DNA of 64,000 nt from Eubacterium oxidoreducens (GCF_900104415.1 NZ_FMXR01000012.1:1-64000), one strand, 5' to 3'. Counted from the stretch's first letter, positions 42,636-52,831 are shown. Program-made: numbers and translations. The notes: generated by a model from the letters alone, not told the origin.

Positions 42636-44432
42636 ATGGCAAACAGTATGGGAAGTCTCTGGGTGGGCGCATCCGGATTGCAAAACAGTCAAAATGCAAT
42701 GAATATAACAGCAAACAACTTGACAAATGTTGACACAACAGGATATGTGCGTCAGCAGGTACTGTTTGGAGATAAAACATATATCTCGTCCGGGGTACAG
42801 GCGGCAATCAGTAAACAAACAACTGGTTTGGGAGTTTCCATCTCGGACGTAATTCATAATCGTGATGTCTTTTTGGATAAAGCATATCGTCAGGAAACAG
42901 GACGATATGAATTCTATTCTGCATCTTACAGTGCGACAACAGAAATTGAAGATATCCTACAGGAATTAGACGGTGAGTCGTTCCAGAATATCTTAAGTAG
43001 CGATGATGAAAGCTTATGGGTAGCTTTCCAGGAACTTGCAAAAGATCCGTCAAGCGGTGTAAATCAGAATCTGGTACTCCAAAAGGCATCTCTTTTTATT
43101 ACCAGAGCACAGGCTGTATATGAAAGCATTAATACCTATCAAAAGCAGTTAAATACACAGATTACAGATGCCGTAGATAAGATTAATGAACTTGGTCAGA
43201 CAATCTATGAATTGAATATAAAGATTCAAAAGATAGAAGCAGGCGGCGTTGAGACAGCATCTTCGCTTCGCGATGAAAGAGATCTTGCGCTCGATGAACT
43301 GTCAGAGCTTTGCAATATGACTTACAAAGAAACGATGTCAGGAATCGTGAAAGTCAGTATAGAAGGCGTAGAATTTATCAACGAAGCTATGGTCTATGAG
43401 ATGGGAGTGGAATATGACAAATCGACAGGGTTTGCAACACCAATCTGGCCGCAGCTTGGACAGGATAAAGACGGGAATAGTTATGAAGTCTTTGATTTGG
43501 AATCGGAGATTTCTTCGGCATATAACACGGATGTCGGCAAACTTAAGGGAATTCTCCTTGCAAGAGGAGATAGCGTGGCAAATTATACCGACATGTATGA
43601 TCTTGTTAATTCCACAGCACAATATTTCAGTGAATTGACAGAGGATGATTATAAGACAGAACAAGAATACGAAACGCTTACAGGAGCTTCGGTGTGTCTA
43701 AATACACAGGCAGAATTTGACACCTTGATTCATTCTATTGTAACAGCAATCAATGATTTGCTTAGTCCGCTGACTTATGCAACACAGGCGGGGCTTACAG
43801 CAGGCACAACACTTACCGATGCAGATGGAAATGAATATACGGTGACAGATACCACGAGAATATTAGATGCCGAGAATTGCTGCGTAGGAAGCGATGGAAA
43901 ATTGCCGCCACAGGAACTGTTTTCAAGAAGCGGATGTGAACGTTATACAGAAGTGACGGACGCAGCGGGAAACACTTATTACTTATATAATGAAGAAGAT
44001 TTAAGCGATACAGGTTTGATGTATACGGTTAAGAGTATTTCCATTAATGAAGCGATTCAGCAGGATTCAAGTAAGATACCATACTTAGAGCAAAACGGAG
44101 AAGTGAGCTATGAACTTGGCGAAGCACTGTCCGATATGTGGAATGTGTCAGATCTTCAGCTTAATCCGACAGTTGGCGGTACCTGGACATTTTCCGAATA
44201 TTACGAGCAGATGGTTGGGGAACTTGGAACCAACGGTAATGTCTTCAAGACGACGGTAGAGAATCTGGAAAGTACAACCGAAGCGCTTACCACTTCAAGA
44301 AATTCTGTTGTAGGCGTATCGTCAGATGAAGAGCTTACGAAAATGATCAAATATCAAAATGCATATAATGCAGCAAGTAGATATATTAATGTTATCAGTG
44401 AAATGATTGAACATATTGTAACGAACTTATAG
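42636..44432 (+). CDS. flgK: Flagellar hook-associated protein FlgK, copy 1
   Basis: A 598-residue protein at the hook-filament junction. The N-terminus has SLWVGASGLQNSQNAMNITA and NNLTNVDTTGYVRQQV, the rod/hook-family motif, and the C-terminus has SSDEELTKMIKYQNAYNAAS and RYINVISEMIEHIV typical of FlgK D0. The second flgK lies 17 bases downstream and is only partly similar. Confidence 0.9.
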   Translation: MANSMGSLWVGASGLQNSQNAMNITANNLTNVDTTGYVRQQVLFGDKTYISSGVQAAISKQTTGLGVSISDVIHNRDVFLDKAYRQETGRYEFYSASYSATTEIEDILQELDGESFQNILSSDDESLWVAFQELAKDPSSGVNQNLVLQKASLFITRAQAVYESINTYQKQLNTQITDAVDKINELGQTIYELNIKIQKIEAGGVETASSLRDERDLALDELSELCNMTYKETMSGIVKVSIEGVEFINEAMVYEMGVEYDKSTGFATPIWPQLGQDKDGNSYEVFDLESEISSAYNTDVGKLKGILLARGDSVANYTDMYDLVNSTAQYFSELTEDDYKTEQEYETLTGASVCLNTQAEFDTLIHSIVTAINDLLSPLTYATQAGLTAGTTLTDADGNEYTVTDTTRILDAENCCVGSDGKLPPQELFSRSGCERYTEVTDAAGNTYYLYNEEDLSDTGLMYTVKSISINEAIQQDSSKIPYLEQNGEVSYELGEALSDMWNVSDLQLNPTVGGTWTFSEYYEQMVGELGTNGNVFKTTVENLESTTEALTTSRNSVVGVSSDEELTKMIKYQNAYNAASRYINVISEMIEHIVTNL

Positions 44433-44449
44433 GAAGGAGATGCGTCAAC

Positions 44450-46351
44450 ATGCCATCAACTTTTTTGGGATTATCCACAGCACACAGTGGACTTTCTACA
44501 TATCAGATTGCAGCCAATACGGTTGCAAATAATATTTCGAATGTACAGACGGAAGGGTATTCAAAGCAGGTTACCAATCGAGTAGCATCTGCAGCTCTTC
44601 GCGTAAATGCAAAGTATGGTACACTCGGAACTGGAGTTGAGACAGTATCCATCACGCAGGTGAGAAACGTCTATTATGATAATAAATATTGGACAAATAA
44701 CGCATCTGTAGGATTGTATGATGCATTATATGAATATTCTGTACAGATAGAAGACTTTTTTGCAGATGATTCTTCTACAACAGGATTTTCAACTATTTTA
44801 TCAACGATGTTCAATAATTTAGAGACGCTAGCCACAAATTCGGATGATGACAGCGTACGAAATCAGTTTATTTCAGGTTCGCAGTCTCTTGCAACCTATT
44901 TTAATTCTGTTGGAACGCAGTTAAAGGATCTGCAAGAGGATTTGAATTCTCAGGTAAAGTCGGCAGTAGATGAAATCAATGCAATAGCCAAAAAGATATC
45001 TGTCTTAAATGATCAGATTAATACCATTGAGATTCAGGGCGGTTATGCAAATGAACTTCGTGACCAAAGAGCGCTTCTTATTGATCAGTTATCGGAAATT
45101 GTTCCAACAGAGGCATCGGAGCAGCTGGTTTACAATTCCAATGATCCGGACAGTTACACAGGTGCTACGCTCTATACCGTTAAGATTAACGGTCAGACGC
45201 TGGTAAGTGGGAATAATTATGAGACGCTTAAGTGTGTTGCGAGAGAGAATAAAATAAATCAGACAGATGCCGATGGATTATATGAAATTGAATGGGAAAG
45301 TACAGGTAATACCTTCCATCCGGAAAGCGCATCGGGATCAGGAAGATTAAAAGGACTTTTATTATTACGTGACGGAAACAATGGAGAGTATTTTCAAAGT
45401 ACGATTACCAATGTAGATACAAGCACAGCGCAGCCGGTTATTACCGTGACGGCCAATTCAGCAATTTCAATTGCAGAACTGACACTTGCGCAATCCGGTC
45501 TGGTGACCATTAATAATGTGGATTATGCATACGATTCATTTACTGCTTATTATAATGATGATGGAGAACTTGAAACGTTCGAATTTATCCTGGCAGAAGG
45601 AACTGACACATCTAAGATTACAGAAGGCAAGCGATTAACGGTCGGAGATGATGTGGATTATATGGGCGTGGCTTATTACCAGGCGCAGCTTACAGAATTT
45701 CTTCGAAACTTTTGCGCAGAATTTAATAAGATGGAGATGTATCAGACGGATGAGGAAGGAAATATCCAGACGGATGCAGATGGAAATGCCTTAAGTAATT
45801 ATTATTTGAATGAAGATGGTGATCCGGAAGCAATGGGATGCTTTTGGGTGGCCAACAGTACCGTAGATGCAACGCAGATTGATCTTGGAGAAAAGACAGG
45901 AAGTTTTAACAGTCTCTCCACCGATAGCAGCCAAAGCTATTATGCTTTAACAGCTCTTAATGTAGCGGTATCGAAAGAATCGCTTGAAGATCCAAATCGA
46001 TTTGCAACGACAGAAGATCCGTTAAATGGTGTGGCAGATTATTCTTTGGTTACAAAGCTGACCACATTGAAGGATGAGGTTGTGATGTATCGTGGATGTG
46101 CAGCATCAGACTTTTTGCAGTGCTTGATTTCTGACAGTTCTGTAGATACAGAGGAAGCGCAGATATTTTCAACAAATTATACGGACATGGCCAATACCAT
46201 TTCGAACCAGAGAATGTCGGTATCCGGCGTGGACGAAGATGAAGAAGCTTTGGATCTTGTAAAGTTCCAAAATGCCTACAACTTAGCATCCAAGATGATT
46301 TCTACATTGTCCGAAATGTATGATCGATTGATTCTTGAGACAGGAGTATAA
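44450..46351 (+). CDS. flgK: Flagellar hook-associated protein FlgK, copy 2
   Basis: A 633-residue FlgK with AHSGLSTYQIAANTVANNIS and NVQTEGYSKQV at the N-terminus and VDEDEEALDLVKFQNAYNLA at the C-terminus. The central domains differ from copy 1 and contain long Thr/Asn/Asp-rich stretches. GGAAGGAGATG precedes the start. One copy could serve as canonical HAP1 and the other as a variant junction protein. Confidence 0.92.
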   Translation: MPSTFLGLSTAHSGLSTYQIAANTVANNISNVQTEGYSKQVTNRVASAALRVNAKYGTLGTGVETVSITQVRNVYYDNKYWTNNASVGLYDALYEYSVQIEDFFADDSSTTGFSTILSTMFNNLETLATNSDDDSVRNQFISGSQSLATYFNSVGTQLKDLQEDLNSQVKSAVDEINAIAKKISVLNDQINTIEIQGGYANELRDQRALLIDQLSEIVPTEASEQLVYNSNDPDSYTGATLYTVKINGQTLVSGNNYETLKCVARENKINQTDADGLYEIEWESTGNTFHPESASGSGRLKGLLLLRDGNNGEYFQSTITNVDTSTAQPVITVTANSAISIAELTLAQSGLVTINNVDYAYDSFTAYYNDDGELETFEFILAEGTDTSKITEGKRLTVGDDVDYMGVAYYQAQLTEFLRNFCAEFNKMEMYQTDEEGNIQTDADGNALSNYYLNEDGDPEAMGCFWVANSTVDATQIDLGEKTGSFNSLSTDSSQSYYALTALNVAVSKESLEDPNRFATTEDPLNGVADYSLVTKLTTLKDEVVMYRGCAASDFLQCLISDSSVDTEEAQIFSTNYTDMANTISNQRMSVSGVDEDEEALDLVKFQNAYNLASKMISTLSEMYDRLILETGV

Positions 46352-46365
46352 GGAGGAAACAAAAG

Positions 46366-47895
46366 ATGCGTATAACCAATAACATCATTGTGAAAAATTC
46401 CAAATACAACATAAATAACAATAAGGTCAGTGTAGATAAGTATAATACACAGATGTCAACACAAAAGAAGATTGCAAGAGCATCCGAAGATCCGGTTGTG
46501 GCAATTCGTTCCCTGCGACTTGCAGATTCTTTAAGTGAAGTAAATCAGTATTATGAAAAGAACATTCCGGATGCAGAATCCTGGATGAGTGTTACAGAGA
46601 CTGCATTGTCCAATATGAAAGATATTTTGACGGACATGTATCGCCAGTGTGTCAATGGAGCTACCGACACTCTGACAGCGGACGATAGAGAAGCAATCGT
46701 TACAAGTCTTCAGGCATTGTCGGAACAGTTTTATGCAGAAGGCAATACGGATTATGCAGGTCGTACGGTCTTTACCGGATATAAGACAAATCAGGATCTT
46801 ACATTTACAGAAGATGACAGTAATGATATCTATGAACTTACAGAGGTTTTTTCTTATACGGATATAGAGGCGCAGCAGTATTTTGGAAATGAAGTTAGCA
46901 TCTCTGATGTGACTACGGATGTGGCAAATGGTTCTACAGCGACAATTGCAATGCCAACATCGGATACCTTCCAAAGAATTCGCTTGTCTTATGGTGCGTA
47001 TAATGATGACCAGCTTCTTACAACCTCCAGTGCGCTAACTTATAAATATTTAGATGCAAGTGGAAATGAATATTCCGGAAGTTATGCGGTTACATCAACA
47101 ACCAGAGAAGAGTGGGAAGCAAATGGCTATACGCTTGCAGACGGAGCGGTATTATTTTTGGCGGATACCGGAGAACTCATTCTTGGATCGGATGTTTCAG
47201 ATACTATGAACCAGGTAGAGGCATATGATATTTCGATTACTTATACGAAAAAAGGATTTGAACAAGGAGAGCTTCGTCCGGAGAATTACTTTGACTGCAC
47301 CAAAACAGAAGTAACACCGGAAGGCGAAGAACTCGCTCCGATTACTTATACATTGGAAGATCAGGATATTAATTATACAGTGGCAAGCAATCAGACCATT
47401 ACGGTAAATACGCAGGCACATGATGTGTTTGATGCATCTGTTGCAAGAGACATTGAAGAACTTGCAGAGGCGGTAAATAAAGCGCAGGCGGCTTCGGATA
47501 AGATTACCCAGATTGAACAGATGATAGCCCAGACAACAGATGAAGATGAAATCAGTAGACTGAATTCGTGGTTAGAGGCTGCACACAAGGAGTCGGACTA
47601 TTATGAAGATTATGTACAAAGCAAGTTCAGTAGTGCGGTGGGAGATTTTACCGATTATCTTGCCAGTGTCAATCTGGCAGTGACCGATTGCGGAAGCCGT
47701 TCGCAGAGATTAGAGCTTACGAAGACAAGAATGAATGCGCAGCAAGAAACGATTGAAGAATTAAAATCACAGAACGAAGATCGTGATATATCTGATATAA
47801 TTATAGATTATACGGCAGCATATAATGCATATACTGCTTCGCTGACGGCAGCATCGAAGATTAATCAGCAATCTCTTTTAGATTACATAAGATAA
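46366..47895 (+). CDS. flgL: Flagellar hook-associated protein FlgL
   Basis: A 509-residue flagellin-like junction protein. The N-terminal RITNNIIVKNSKYNINNN and QKKIARASEDPVVAIRSLRL and the C-terminal SDIIIDYTAAYNAYTASLTA with a terminal SLLDYIR are diagnostic. It is longer than the 300-residue enteric type because of a large central insertion (about residues 130-350). AAGGAGGAAACAAAAG precedes the start. Confidence 0.92.
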   Translation: MRITNNIIVKNSKYNINNNKVSVDKYNTQMSTQKKIARASEDPVVAIRSLRLADSLSEVNQYYEKNIPDAESWMSVTETALSNMKDILTDMYRQCVNGATDTLTADDREAIVTSLQALSEQFYAEGNTDYAGRTVFTGYKTNQDLTFTEDDSNDIYELTEVFSYTDIEAQQYFGNEVSISDVTTDVANGSTATIAMPTSDTFQRIRLSYGAYNDDQLLTTSSALTYKYLDASGNEYSGSYAVTSTTREEWEANGYTLADGAVLFLADTGELILGSDVSDTMNQVEAYDISITYTKKGFEQGELRPENYFDCTKTEVTPEGEELAPITYTLEDQDINYTVASNQTITVNTQAHDVFDASVARDIEELAEAVNKAQAASDKITQIEQMIAQTTDEDEISRLNSWLEAAHKESDYYEDYVQSKFSSAVGDFTDYLASVNLAVTDCGSRSQRLELTKTRMNAQQETIEELKSQNEDRDISDIIIDYTAAYNAYTASLTAASKINQQSLLDYIR

Positions 47896-47916
47896 TGACC
47901 GGAAAGGAGTAAATAC

Positions 47917-48369
47917 ATGAAGGCAAAAACACGATTATTTGGGGAAATTGATATTGAGGACAGTAAGATCCTAAAATTCACAAATGGAATTATCGGCTTC
48001 CCGGATCTTAAGAACTTTACACTAATTTATGATGCCGATGAGCAAGAGGGACATGCAATCTCTTGGCTTCAATCCATGGACGAGCCGGAATTCGCGATGC
48101 CGGTATTAGATCCACTTGTCGTAAAGCAGGATTATAATCCGATGTTCTCGGAAGAGTCACTAGCGGCACTTGGCGATATCGGAAGTGAGAATGGCTTGCT
48201 GCTTGTTACGGTTACCGTGCCGGCGGAGATTGAGAAGATGTCTGTGAACTTAAGAGCACCATTTGTAATTAATACAGAGACTTGCAAGGCGGCGCAGATT
48301 ATTGTGGAAGATCAATATCCGGTGAAGTTTTATATTTATGATATTTTAAAAGAAGGGGCGGGTGAATAA
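47917..48369 (+). CDS. fliW: Flagellar assembly factor FliW
   Basis: A 150-residue FliW. Typical features are the N-terminal [37 protein letters not shown] and the [19 protein letters not shown] segment near the C-terminus. FliW binds and inhibits CsrA and is itself titrated by flagellin, so flagellin translation is coupled to export. It sits two bases before csrA, as in Bacillus and many Clostridia. Confidence 0.96.
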   Translation: MKAKTRLFGEIDIEDSKILKFTNGIIGFPDLKNFTLIYDADEQEGHAISWLQSMDEPEFAMPVLDPLVVKQDYNPMFSEESLAALGDIGSENGLLLVTVTVPAEIEKMSVNLRAPFVINTETCKAAQIIVEDQYPVKFYIYDILKEGAGE

Positions 48370-48371
48370 GA

Positions 48372-48599
48372 ATGTTAGCACTTACAAGAAAAAAAGGCGA
48401 GTCTTTAATGCTCAACAACAACATTGAAATAACCATTCTGGAAATCCGCGGAGATCAGGTAAAGATTGGGATTAATGCACCAAAAGATGTTTCCATTTAC
48501 CGAAAAGAAGTCTATCTGCAGATTCAAGAAGAGAACAAAGCAGCACAGGATGCAGCAGGTCTTGCAGCTTTAAAAAATATGCTTGGACCAAAGAAGTAG
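48372..48599 (+). CDS. csrA: Carbon storage regulator CsrA
   Basis: A 75-residue RNA-binding translational repressor. [19 protein letters not shown] and [19 protein letters not shown] are the CsrA core with the RNA-contacting Arg near the start and in the fifth strand. The likely target in this window is the flagellin leader, which carries an AGGA-loop hairpin at 52818-52831 in addition to the Shine-Dalgarno GGAGG. Confidence 0.97.
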   Translation: MLALTRKKGESLMLNNNIEITILEIRGDQVKIGINAPKDVSIYRKEVYLQIQEENKAAQDAAGLAALKNMLGPKK

Positions 48600-48618
48600 A
48601 AAAAAATCGGAAGAACGG

Positions 48619-48687
48619 TAAATTAATTAAAGAAAACGTCCGATACAAATAATGACCAGAAAGCCGCTAGATTTTTTGGCGGCTTTC
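48619..48687 (+). promoter_or_regulatory. Sigma-28-type promoter with following hairpin before flaG
   Basis: TAAA (48619-48622), 16 bases, TCCGATAC (48639-48646) match sigma-28. A strong hairpin, GAAAGCCGC (48659-48667) with GCGGCTTTC (48679-48687), begins about 13 bases after the -10 box, thus near the expected 5' end of the transcript. It might also act as terminator for csrA. Confidence 0.65.
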
Positions 48688-48760
48688 ATTAACCAGATTT
48701 ATAAAGTCCATTTTATATAGCGATAAAGATCGCATAAGGCACATGGAGGTGAATAGTAAA

Positions 48761-49225
48761 ATGGGAATCGATTCAATTAATTCAACAACAGCAACAGCAA
48801 GCTATACCGAGCCTGCACAGTCAGCACCGGTATCTAGACCGGCAACAACGAAGTCTGTAAGTACTAATATACCGGCACCAAGCAGTAATGCTGGCAGTCA
48901 CAATGGCACGAGAAATACAACAAATGCCGACTTCAGTACCAAAAATGCCAAGGATATGGCGGCAACCATTGCCCCATCGCAAGAAGACTCCAAAGAACGT
49001 GTAGAGGCGCAAAACGAGTCTATAAAAAGTGCGGTAGATACCATTAATAAGGCTTCTAACACAGAAGCGATCTTTGGAATTCATGACAAGACGAATCGTG
49101 TCACGATTAAGATTGTAGATAAAGAATCAAAGGAAGTTATTAAAGAACTTCCGCCTGAGAAGACGCTGGATATGATTGCAAAGGTTTGGGAAATGGCCGG
49201 CCTGTTTGTGGATGAGAAGCGATAG
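48761..49225 (+). CDS. flaG: FlaG family flagellar protein
   Basis: A 154-residue protein: a Ser/Thr/Ala-rich N-terminal half and a C-terminal FlaG domain with FGIHDKTNRVTIKIVDKESK (20 residues), then EVIKELPPEKTLDMIAKVWE. FlaG proteins influence filament length and are usually next to fliD, as here. The ATG at 48761 has GGAGGTGAATAGTAAA upstream; the in-frame ATG at 48743 precedes that site. Confidence 0.9.
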   Translation: MGIDSINSTTATASYTEPAQSAPVSRPATTKSVSTNIPAPSSNAGSHNGTRNTTNADFSTKNAKDMAATIAPSQEDSKERVEAQNESIKSAVDTINKASNTEAIFGIHDKTNRVTIKIVDKESKEVIKELPPEKTLDMIAKVWEMAGLFVDEKR

Positions 49226-49237
49226 GAGGAACCTGCC

Positions 49238-51694
49238 ATGGCTATACGTATGAGCGGAATGATATCAGGTCTTGATACAGATGCGATTGTAACAGAACTG
49301 GTATCAGCATATTCAACAAAAGTAGATAAATACAAAAGCGCACAGACAAAACTGTCTTGGAAACAGGATGCATGGAAATCATTAAATACTAAGATTTACA
49401 GCCTGTATACAAGCGTTGGAAGTATGCGTTATGAATCTGCCTACAACTTAAAGACGACAAGCGTATCAGACACAACCAAAGCAACGGTTACAGCATCGTC
49501 AAGTGCTGTTAACGGAACGCAGTCGTTAAAGATTACTTCTCTTGCAAAGTCAGGTTATCTGACAGGAGGAGTGCTTTCGCAAAGTGGAGCAACAACTTCG
49601 ACGACATTAAGCGACCTTGGTTATACCGGAGGAAGCGGAACCATCAATATTAACGGAACGACATTTGAAGTGACCGGCGATACGACAATTGCCAGCTTTA
49701 CGCAGAAACTAAAAGATGCAGGTGTAAATGCATCTCTAGATACAACCAATAATCGTATCTTCGTAAGTTCAAAAGATTCCGGAACAGAAAATGAATTTAC
49801 TTTGACAGGTGCGGACTTAGCAGGAACGCAGGCCTTGTATGCACTTGGTCTTAGTACGGGATCAACATCAGGAAGTGCAACGTACAGCGGAATTGTATCG
49901 CAATACGGTGTATTTACGGATGACCAGGGAAATACATATGATGCATCCGATTACAATTTAACATATGATGAGAGCAATGGTTATTATCTTACAGATGATG
50001 AAGGAAATAAAGTTGCAAGTTATGATGAAGATGCAACATCAGCCAAAGTACAAAGTCTGATTGAAGATGGAACGCTGACAGCATCTAGTTATGCGAATTC
50101 TACTTACAAATATCAGACCAATCTTTACAATTATGCACTAGCTGCAGCAGGTGGAGATACGACGCTGACAGACAAGTATACAGCTTATCATACGGCGCTA
50201 GATGCGGTGGATGAAGTAAAGAGTGCATTAGGGGATGACTATACAACCTTCACATCATTGCTTTCAAAGTCTTCTTCAGCGCTTGAGAGTAGTTATTATG
50301 ATGCAGACGGAAATAAGCTTACAAAGACGACATCCAAAGATGATGACGGAAATGAGACCGTTACGTATTCTTATACCGACGAAGATGGCAACACAGTTGA
50401 AGTAGCAGAAGATGATGTCCTTACAGGAACACAGTATCTAGACTCCTTAAAAGCAACAGCCGGACTTACCGATGATGATGCGCTTGCAGCTTATAAGGAA
50501 AATGTATCTACGATTTCAAGCTATGAAAGCAGCAGTCTGTATGCGGTGATGGAAAAGGTAGGAGCAGTTGCGGCCGGCACGGATGAGGAATATTCGTCTT
50601 TAGAAGAGCTTGCGGATGCAGCGCTTAGTGCGGCAACAGAAAGCTTTATGTCCAATGTTTCCTATGCAGTATCACAGTCATCCGGAGCAGATAGCGAATA
50701 TATCAACAGCGATGCTGTTCGAGTGGACGCACAGGATGCAACGATTATTTTAAATGGCGCAACCTTTACCTCAAATTCGAATACTTTTACGGTAAATGGG
50801 CTTACCATTACAGCAAATGCGTTAACCGGAGAAGATGACAGTGATGCGATTAGTATCACAACTTCAACGGATACGTCAGGAATTTATGACAAAGTAAAAT
50901 CCTTCTTAAGTGATTATAACGAACTGATTAATGAGATGACCAGTTTGTATAATGCTTCCTCAGCAAAAGGATATGAACCTCTTACAGATGATGAGAAAGA
51001 GGCGATGACCGAGACGGAGATTGAAGCATGGGAGGAGAAGATTAAAGACGCGCTTCTTAGACGTGATACCACACTTAGCAGTATTACGAATGTCATGACA
51101 AATGCGATGGCATCTTCAATCTATATCAAAGATGGAGCGGCTATTTCCTATTCAAGTTCTGCAAAAGCATATATGTACAACGGAGAGACACTATATGACG
51201 ATGATGGAAATGCGATTACATCGGCCAGTCAGTTAAGAACTTATGCGCAGTCTAACGGCTTTACAAGCTACAGTTTGTCGAGCTTTGGTATCTCAACACT
51301 TGGTTACTTAAATGCTGAGACCAATGAGCAGAATGCATATCATATTGACGGTGATGAAGACGATGATGTAACCTCAGGAAACACAGATAAGCTGATGGCA
51401 ATGATCCAGTCAGATCCGGATACGGTGATTGCATTTATGAAACAGCTTAGCAGTAATTTATATACAGCGATAGACAACAAGATGAAGTCGACAACTCTAA
51501 GTAGTGCATACACGGTATATAATGACAAGGAAATGGCACAAGAATACAGTGATTATACAGATACCATTTCCGATTGGGAGGACAAGCTAGAAGACTTAGA
51601 GGATTATTATTATGATAAGTTCTCAGCAATGGAAACGGCATTGGCAGAACTGCAGTCTAAGACTTCGGCTTTATCATCTTTGCTTGGATCTTAA
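49238..51694 (+). CDS. fliD: Flagellar filament cap protein FliD
   Basis: An 818-residue FliD, long for the family because of Ser/Thr/Asp-rich insertions in the exposed domains (about residues 220-480). The N-terminal MSGMISGLDTDAIVTELVSA and the FliD_N domain (KTTSVSDTTKATVTASSSAV) and the C-terminal FliD_C with DYNELINEMTSLYNASSAKG, and final coiled segment LEDLEDYYYDKFSAMETALA are seen. It caps the filament and promotes flagellin folding. GGAGGAACC precedes the start. Confidence 0.93.
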   Translation: MAIRMSGMISGLDTDAIVTELVSAYSTKVDKYKSAQTKLSWKQDAWKSLNTKIYSLYTSVGSMRYESAYNLKTTSVSDTTKATVTASSSAVNGTQSLKITSLAKSGYLTGGVLSQSGATTSTTLSDLGYTGGSGTININGTTFEVTGDTTIASFTQKLKDAGVNASLDTTNNRIFVSSKDSGTENEFTLTGADLAGTQALYALGLSTGSTSGSATYSGIVSQYGVFTDDQGNTYDASDYNLTYDESNGYYLTDDEGNKVASYDEDATSAKVQSLIEDGTLTASSYANSTYKYQTNLYNYALAAAGGDTTLTDKYTAYHTALDAVDEVKSALGDDYTTFTSLLSKSSSALESSYYDADGNKLTKTTSKDDDGNETVTYSYTDEDGNTVEVAEDDVLTGTQYLDSLKATAGLTDDDALAAYKENVSTISSYESSSLYAVMEKVGAVAAGTDEEYSSLEELADAALSAATESFMSNVSYAVSQSSGADSEYINSDAVRVDAQDATIILNGATFTSNSNTFTVNGLTITANALTGEDDSDAISITTSTDTSGIYDKVKSFLSDYNELINEMTSLYNASSAKGYEPLTDDEKEAMTETEIEAWEEKIKDALLRRDTTLSSITNVMTNAMASSIYIKDGAAISYSSSAKAYMYNGETLYDDDGNAITSASQLRTYAQSNGFTSYSLSSFGISTLGYLNAETNEQNAYHIDGDEDDDVTSGNTDKLMAMIQSDPDTVIAFMKQLSSNLYTAIDNKMKSTTLSSAYTVYNDKEMAQEYSDYTDTISDWEDKLEDLEDYYYDKFSAMETALAELQSKTSALSSLLGS

Positions 51695-51732
51695 TAAAAA
51701 AACGTTCTAATGATAAGTTAAATACAAAGTGC

Positions 51733-51759
51733 GGGTATGCGGCATTTTGTCGCATACCC
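51733..51759 (+). other. Hairpin in the fliD-fliS spacer
   Basis: GGGTATGCG (51733-51741) pairs perfectly with CGCATACCC (51751-51759). ATACAAAGTG directly before it also occurs right after the flagellin promoter, so this may be the 5' hairpin of a fliS transcript; the matching -10 and -35 boxes are poor. No T tract follows. Confidence 0.5.
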
Positions 51760-51790
51760 ATACACCAGATAATACAGGGAGGAAAAGGCA

Positions 51791-52186
51791 ATGGCTTTAA
51801 ATAGAGGATATGCAGCATATGCAAATAATAAGATTATGACAGCGTCTCCGGCAGAACTTACACTGATGCTTTACGACGGAGCCATTAAATTCTGCAACCT
51901 TGCAATCGCGGGAGTAGAGGAAGGGGATATTATGAAAGCACATAATAATATCCGTAAAGTTGAGAATATTATATCGGAGTTTCAGGCAACGCTTAATTTT
52001 AAATATCCGGTTGCTAAGGACTTTAATAATGTATATACATATCTAAAACAGCGTCTTACAGAGGCGAATATCAAGAAAGATAAAGAAATTTTAGCAGAAA
52101 TTTTAGAGCATCTTCGTGGCATGCGTGATACATGGAAAGAAGTCATGCGCATGGGGAAAGCCGGTACAACGAAACAGGTATCATAG
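51791..52186 (+). CDS. fliS: Flagellin export chaperone FliS
   Basis: A 131-residue four-helix chaperone that binds the flagellin C-terminus. The YAAYANNKIMTASPAELTLM and LYDGAIKFCNLAIAGVEEGD stretches and the EFQATLNFKYPVAKDFNNVY segment are typical. GGGAGGAAAAGGC precedes the start. Confidence 0.94.
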   Translation: MALNRGYAAYANNKIMTASPAELTLMLYDGAIKFCNLAIAGVEEGDIMKAHNNIRKVENIISEFQATLNFKYPVAKDFNNVYTYLKQRLTEANIKKDKEILAEILEHLRGMRDTWKEVMRMGKAGTTKQVS

Positions 52187-52230
52187 ATAGGCATCCGATG
52201 TTATACTAGTTAAAAAAGGAGAATTCCGGT

Positions 52231-52707
52231 ATGGATAAGAATTATTTAGAGGTTATGCTTCAAAGTCTTGAGAAGAAGAATGCCCTCTTGGATAAGATAT
52301 TGGAAAAGAGTAGACAGCAAGAGCAGGATTTAAATAATCCGGAGCTGTCCGCGGATGATTTTAACGCGCTGGTAAGGGAAAAAGCCGGTCTCATTGAGTC
52401 GCTTACAAGACTTGACAGAGGATTTCAGAGCGTGTATAACAAAATCAAAGCACAACTAGAATATAATCGTCAGCAATACAAGAAAGAGATTGCAGCGATG
52501 CAACATCAGATTCGGGAGATTATGGATAAAAGTAACGCGATCCAGGCACAGGAAGCCAGGAATAAGCAGCTTGCACAAAAGAAGTTCTCCGGAATCCGGG
52601 ATAAGGTGAAGCAAGTGCGTAATTCACAGAAAGTTGTGAATCAATATTATAACAACATGATGAAGGTGAACTACGTAGATTCTCAGTTTTTGGACAGCAA
52701 AAAATAA
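52231..52707 (+). CDS. FliT/FlgN-like flagellar coiled-coil protein
   Basis: A 158-residue, almost wholly helical protein: QSLEKKNALLDKILEKSRQQ near the N-terminus, a long middle helix, and a basic QxxVxxVRNSQKVVNQYYNN ending (shown in part). It occupies the fliT position after fliS, and the size suits an export chaperone, but no diagnostic residue was recognised. AAAAAAGGAG precedes the start. Confidence 0.65.
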   Translation: MDKNYLEVMLQSLEKKNALLDKILEKSRQQEQDLNNPELSADDFNALVREKAGLIESLTRLDRGFQSVYNKIKAQLEYNRQQYKKEIAAMQHQIREIMDKSNAIQAQEARNKQLAQKKFSGIRDKVKQVRNSQKVVNQYYNNMMKVNYVDSQFLDSKK

Positions 52708-52742
52708 TTTTGATAACTTCAGAAATTTTTTTCTGATTGTTA

Positions 52743-52770
52743 TAAAGTATTTGGTACTATGTACCGATAT
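52743..52770 (+). promoter_or_regulatory. Sigma-28-type promoter of flagellin gene 1
   Basis: TAAA (52743-52746), 16 bases, ACCGATAT (52763-52770), a close sigma-28/sigma-D match. The leader from here to the start codon is about 85 bases. Confidence 0.8.
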
Positions 52771-52780
52771 ACAAAGTGTA

Positions 52781-52831
52781 AGGATAAAAAATAGGTTTTA
52801 TCCTAAATACCAAAAGACCGCAAGGATGCGG
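52781..52831 (+). promoter_or_regulatory. Flagellin 1 leader: 5' hairpin and CsrA-type hairpin
   Basis: A perfect 9-bp hairpin (AGGATAAAA 52781-52789 with TTTTATCCT 52796-52804) lies at the expected mRNA 5' end. A second hairpin pairs CCGCA (52818-52822) with TGCGG (52827-52831) and exposes AGGA in a 4-base loop, the form preferred by CsrA. A second GGA site is the Shine-Dalgarno CAAGGAGGAA at 52845-52852. Two-site arrangements like this mediate CsrA repression of flagellin translation in Bacillus. Confidence 0.7.

Noticed and set aside
48659-48687. Plain terminator for csrA
   Set aside because: It could act so, but it has no clear T tract after the stem and lies just downstream of a sigma-28 promoter, like other flagellar leader hairpins here.
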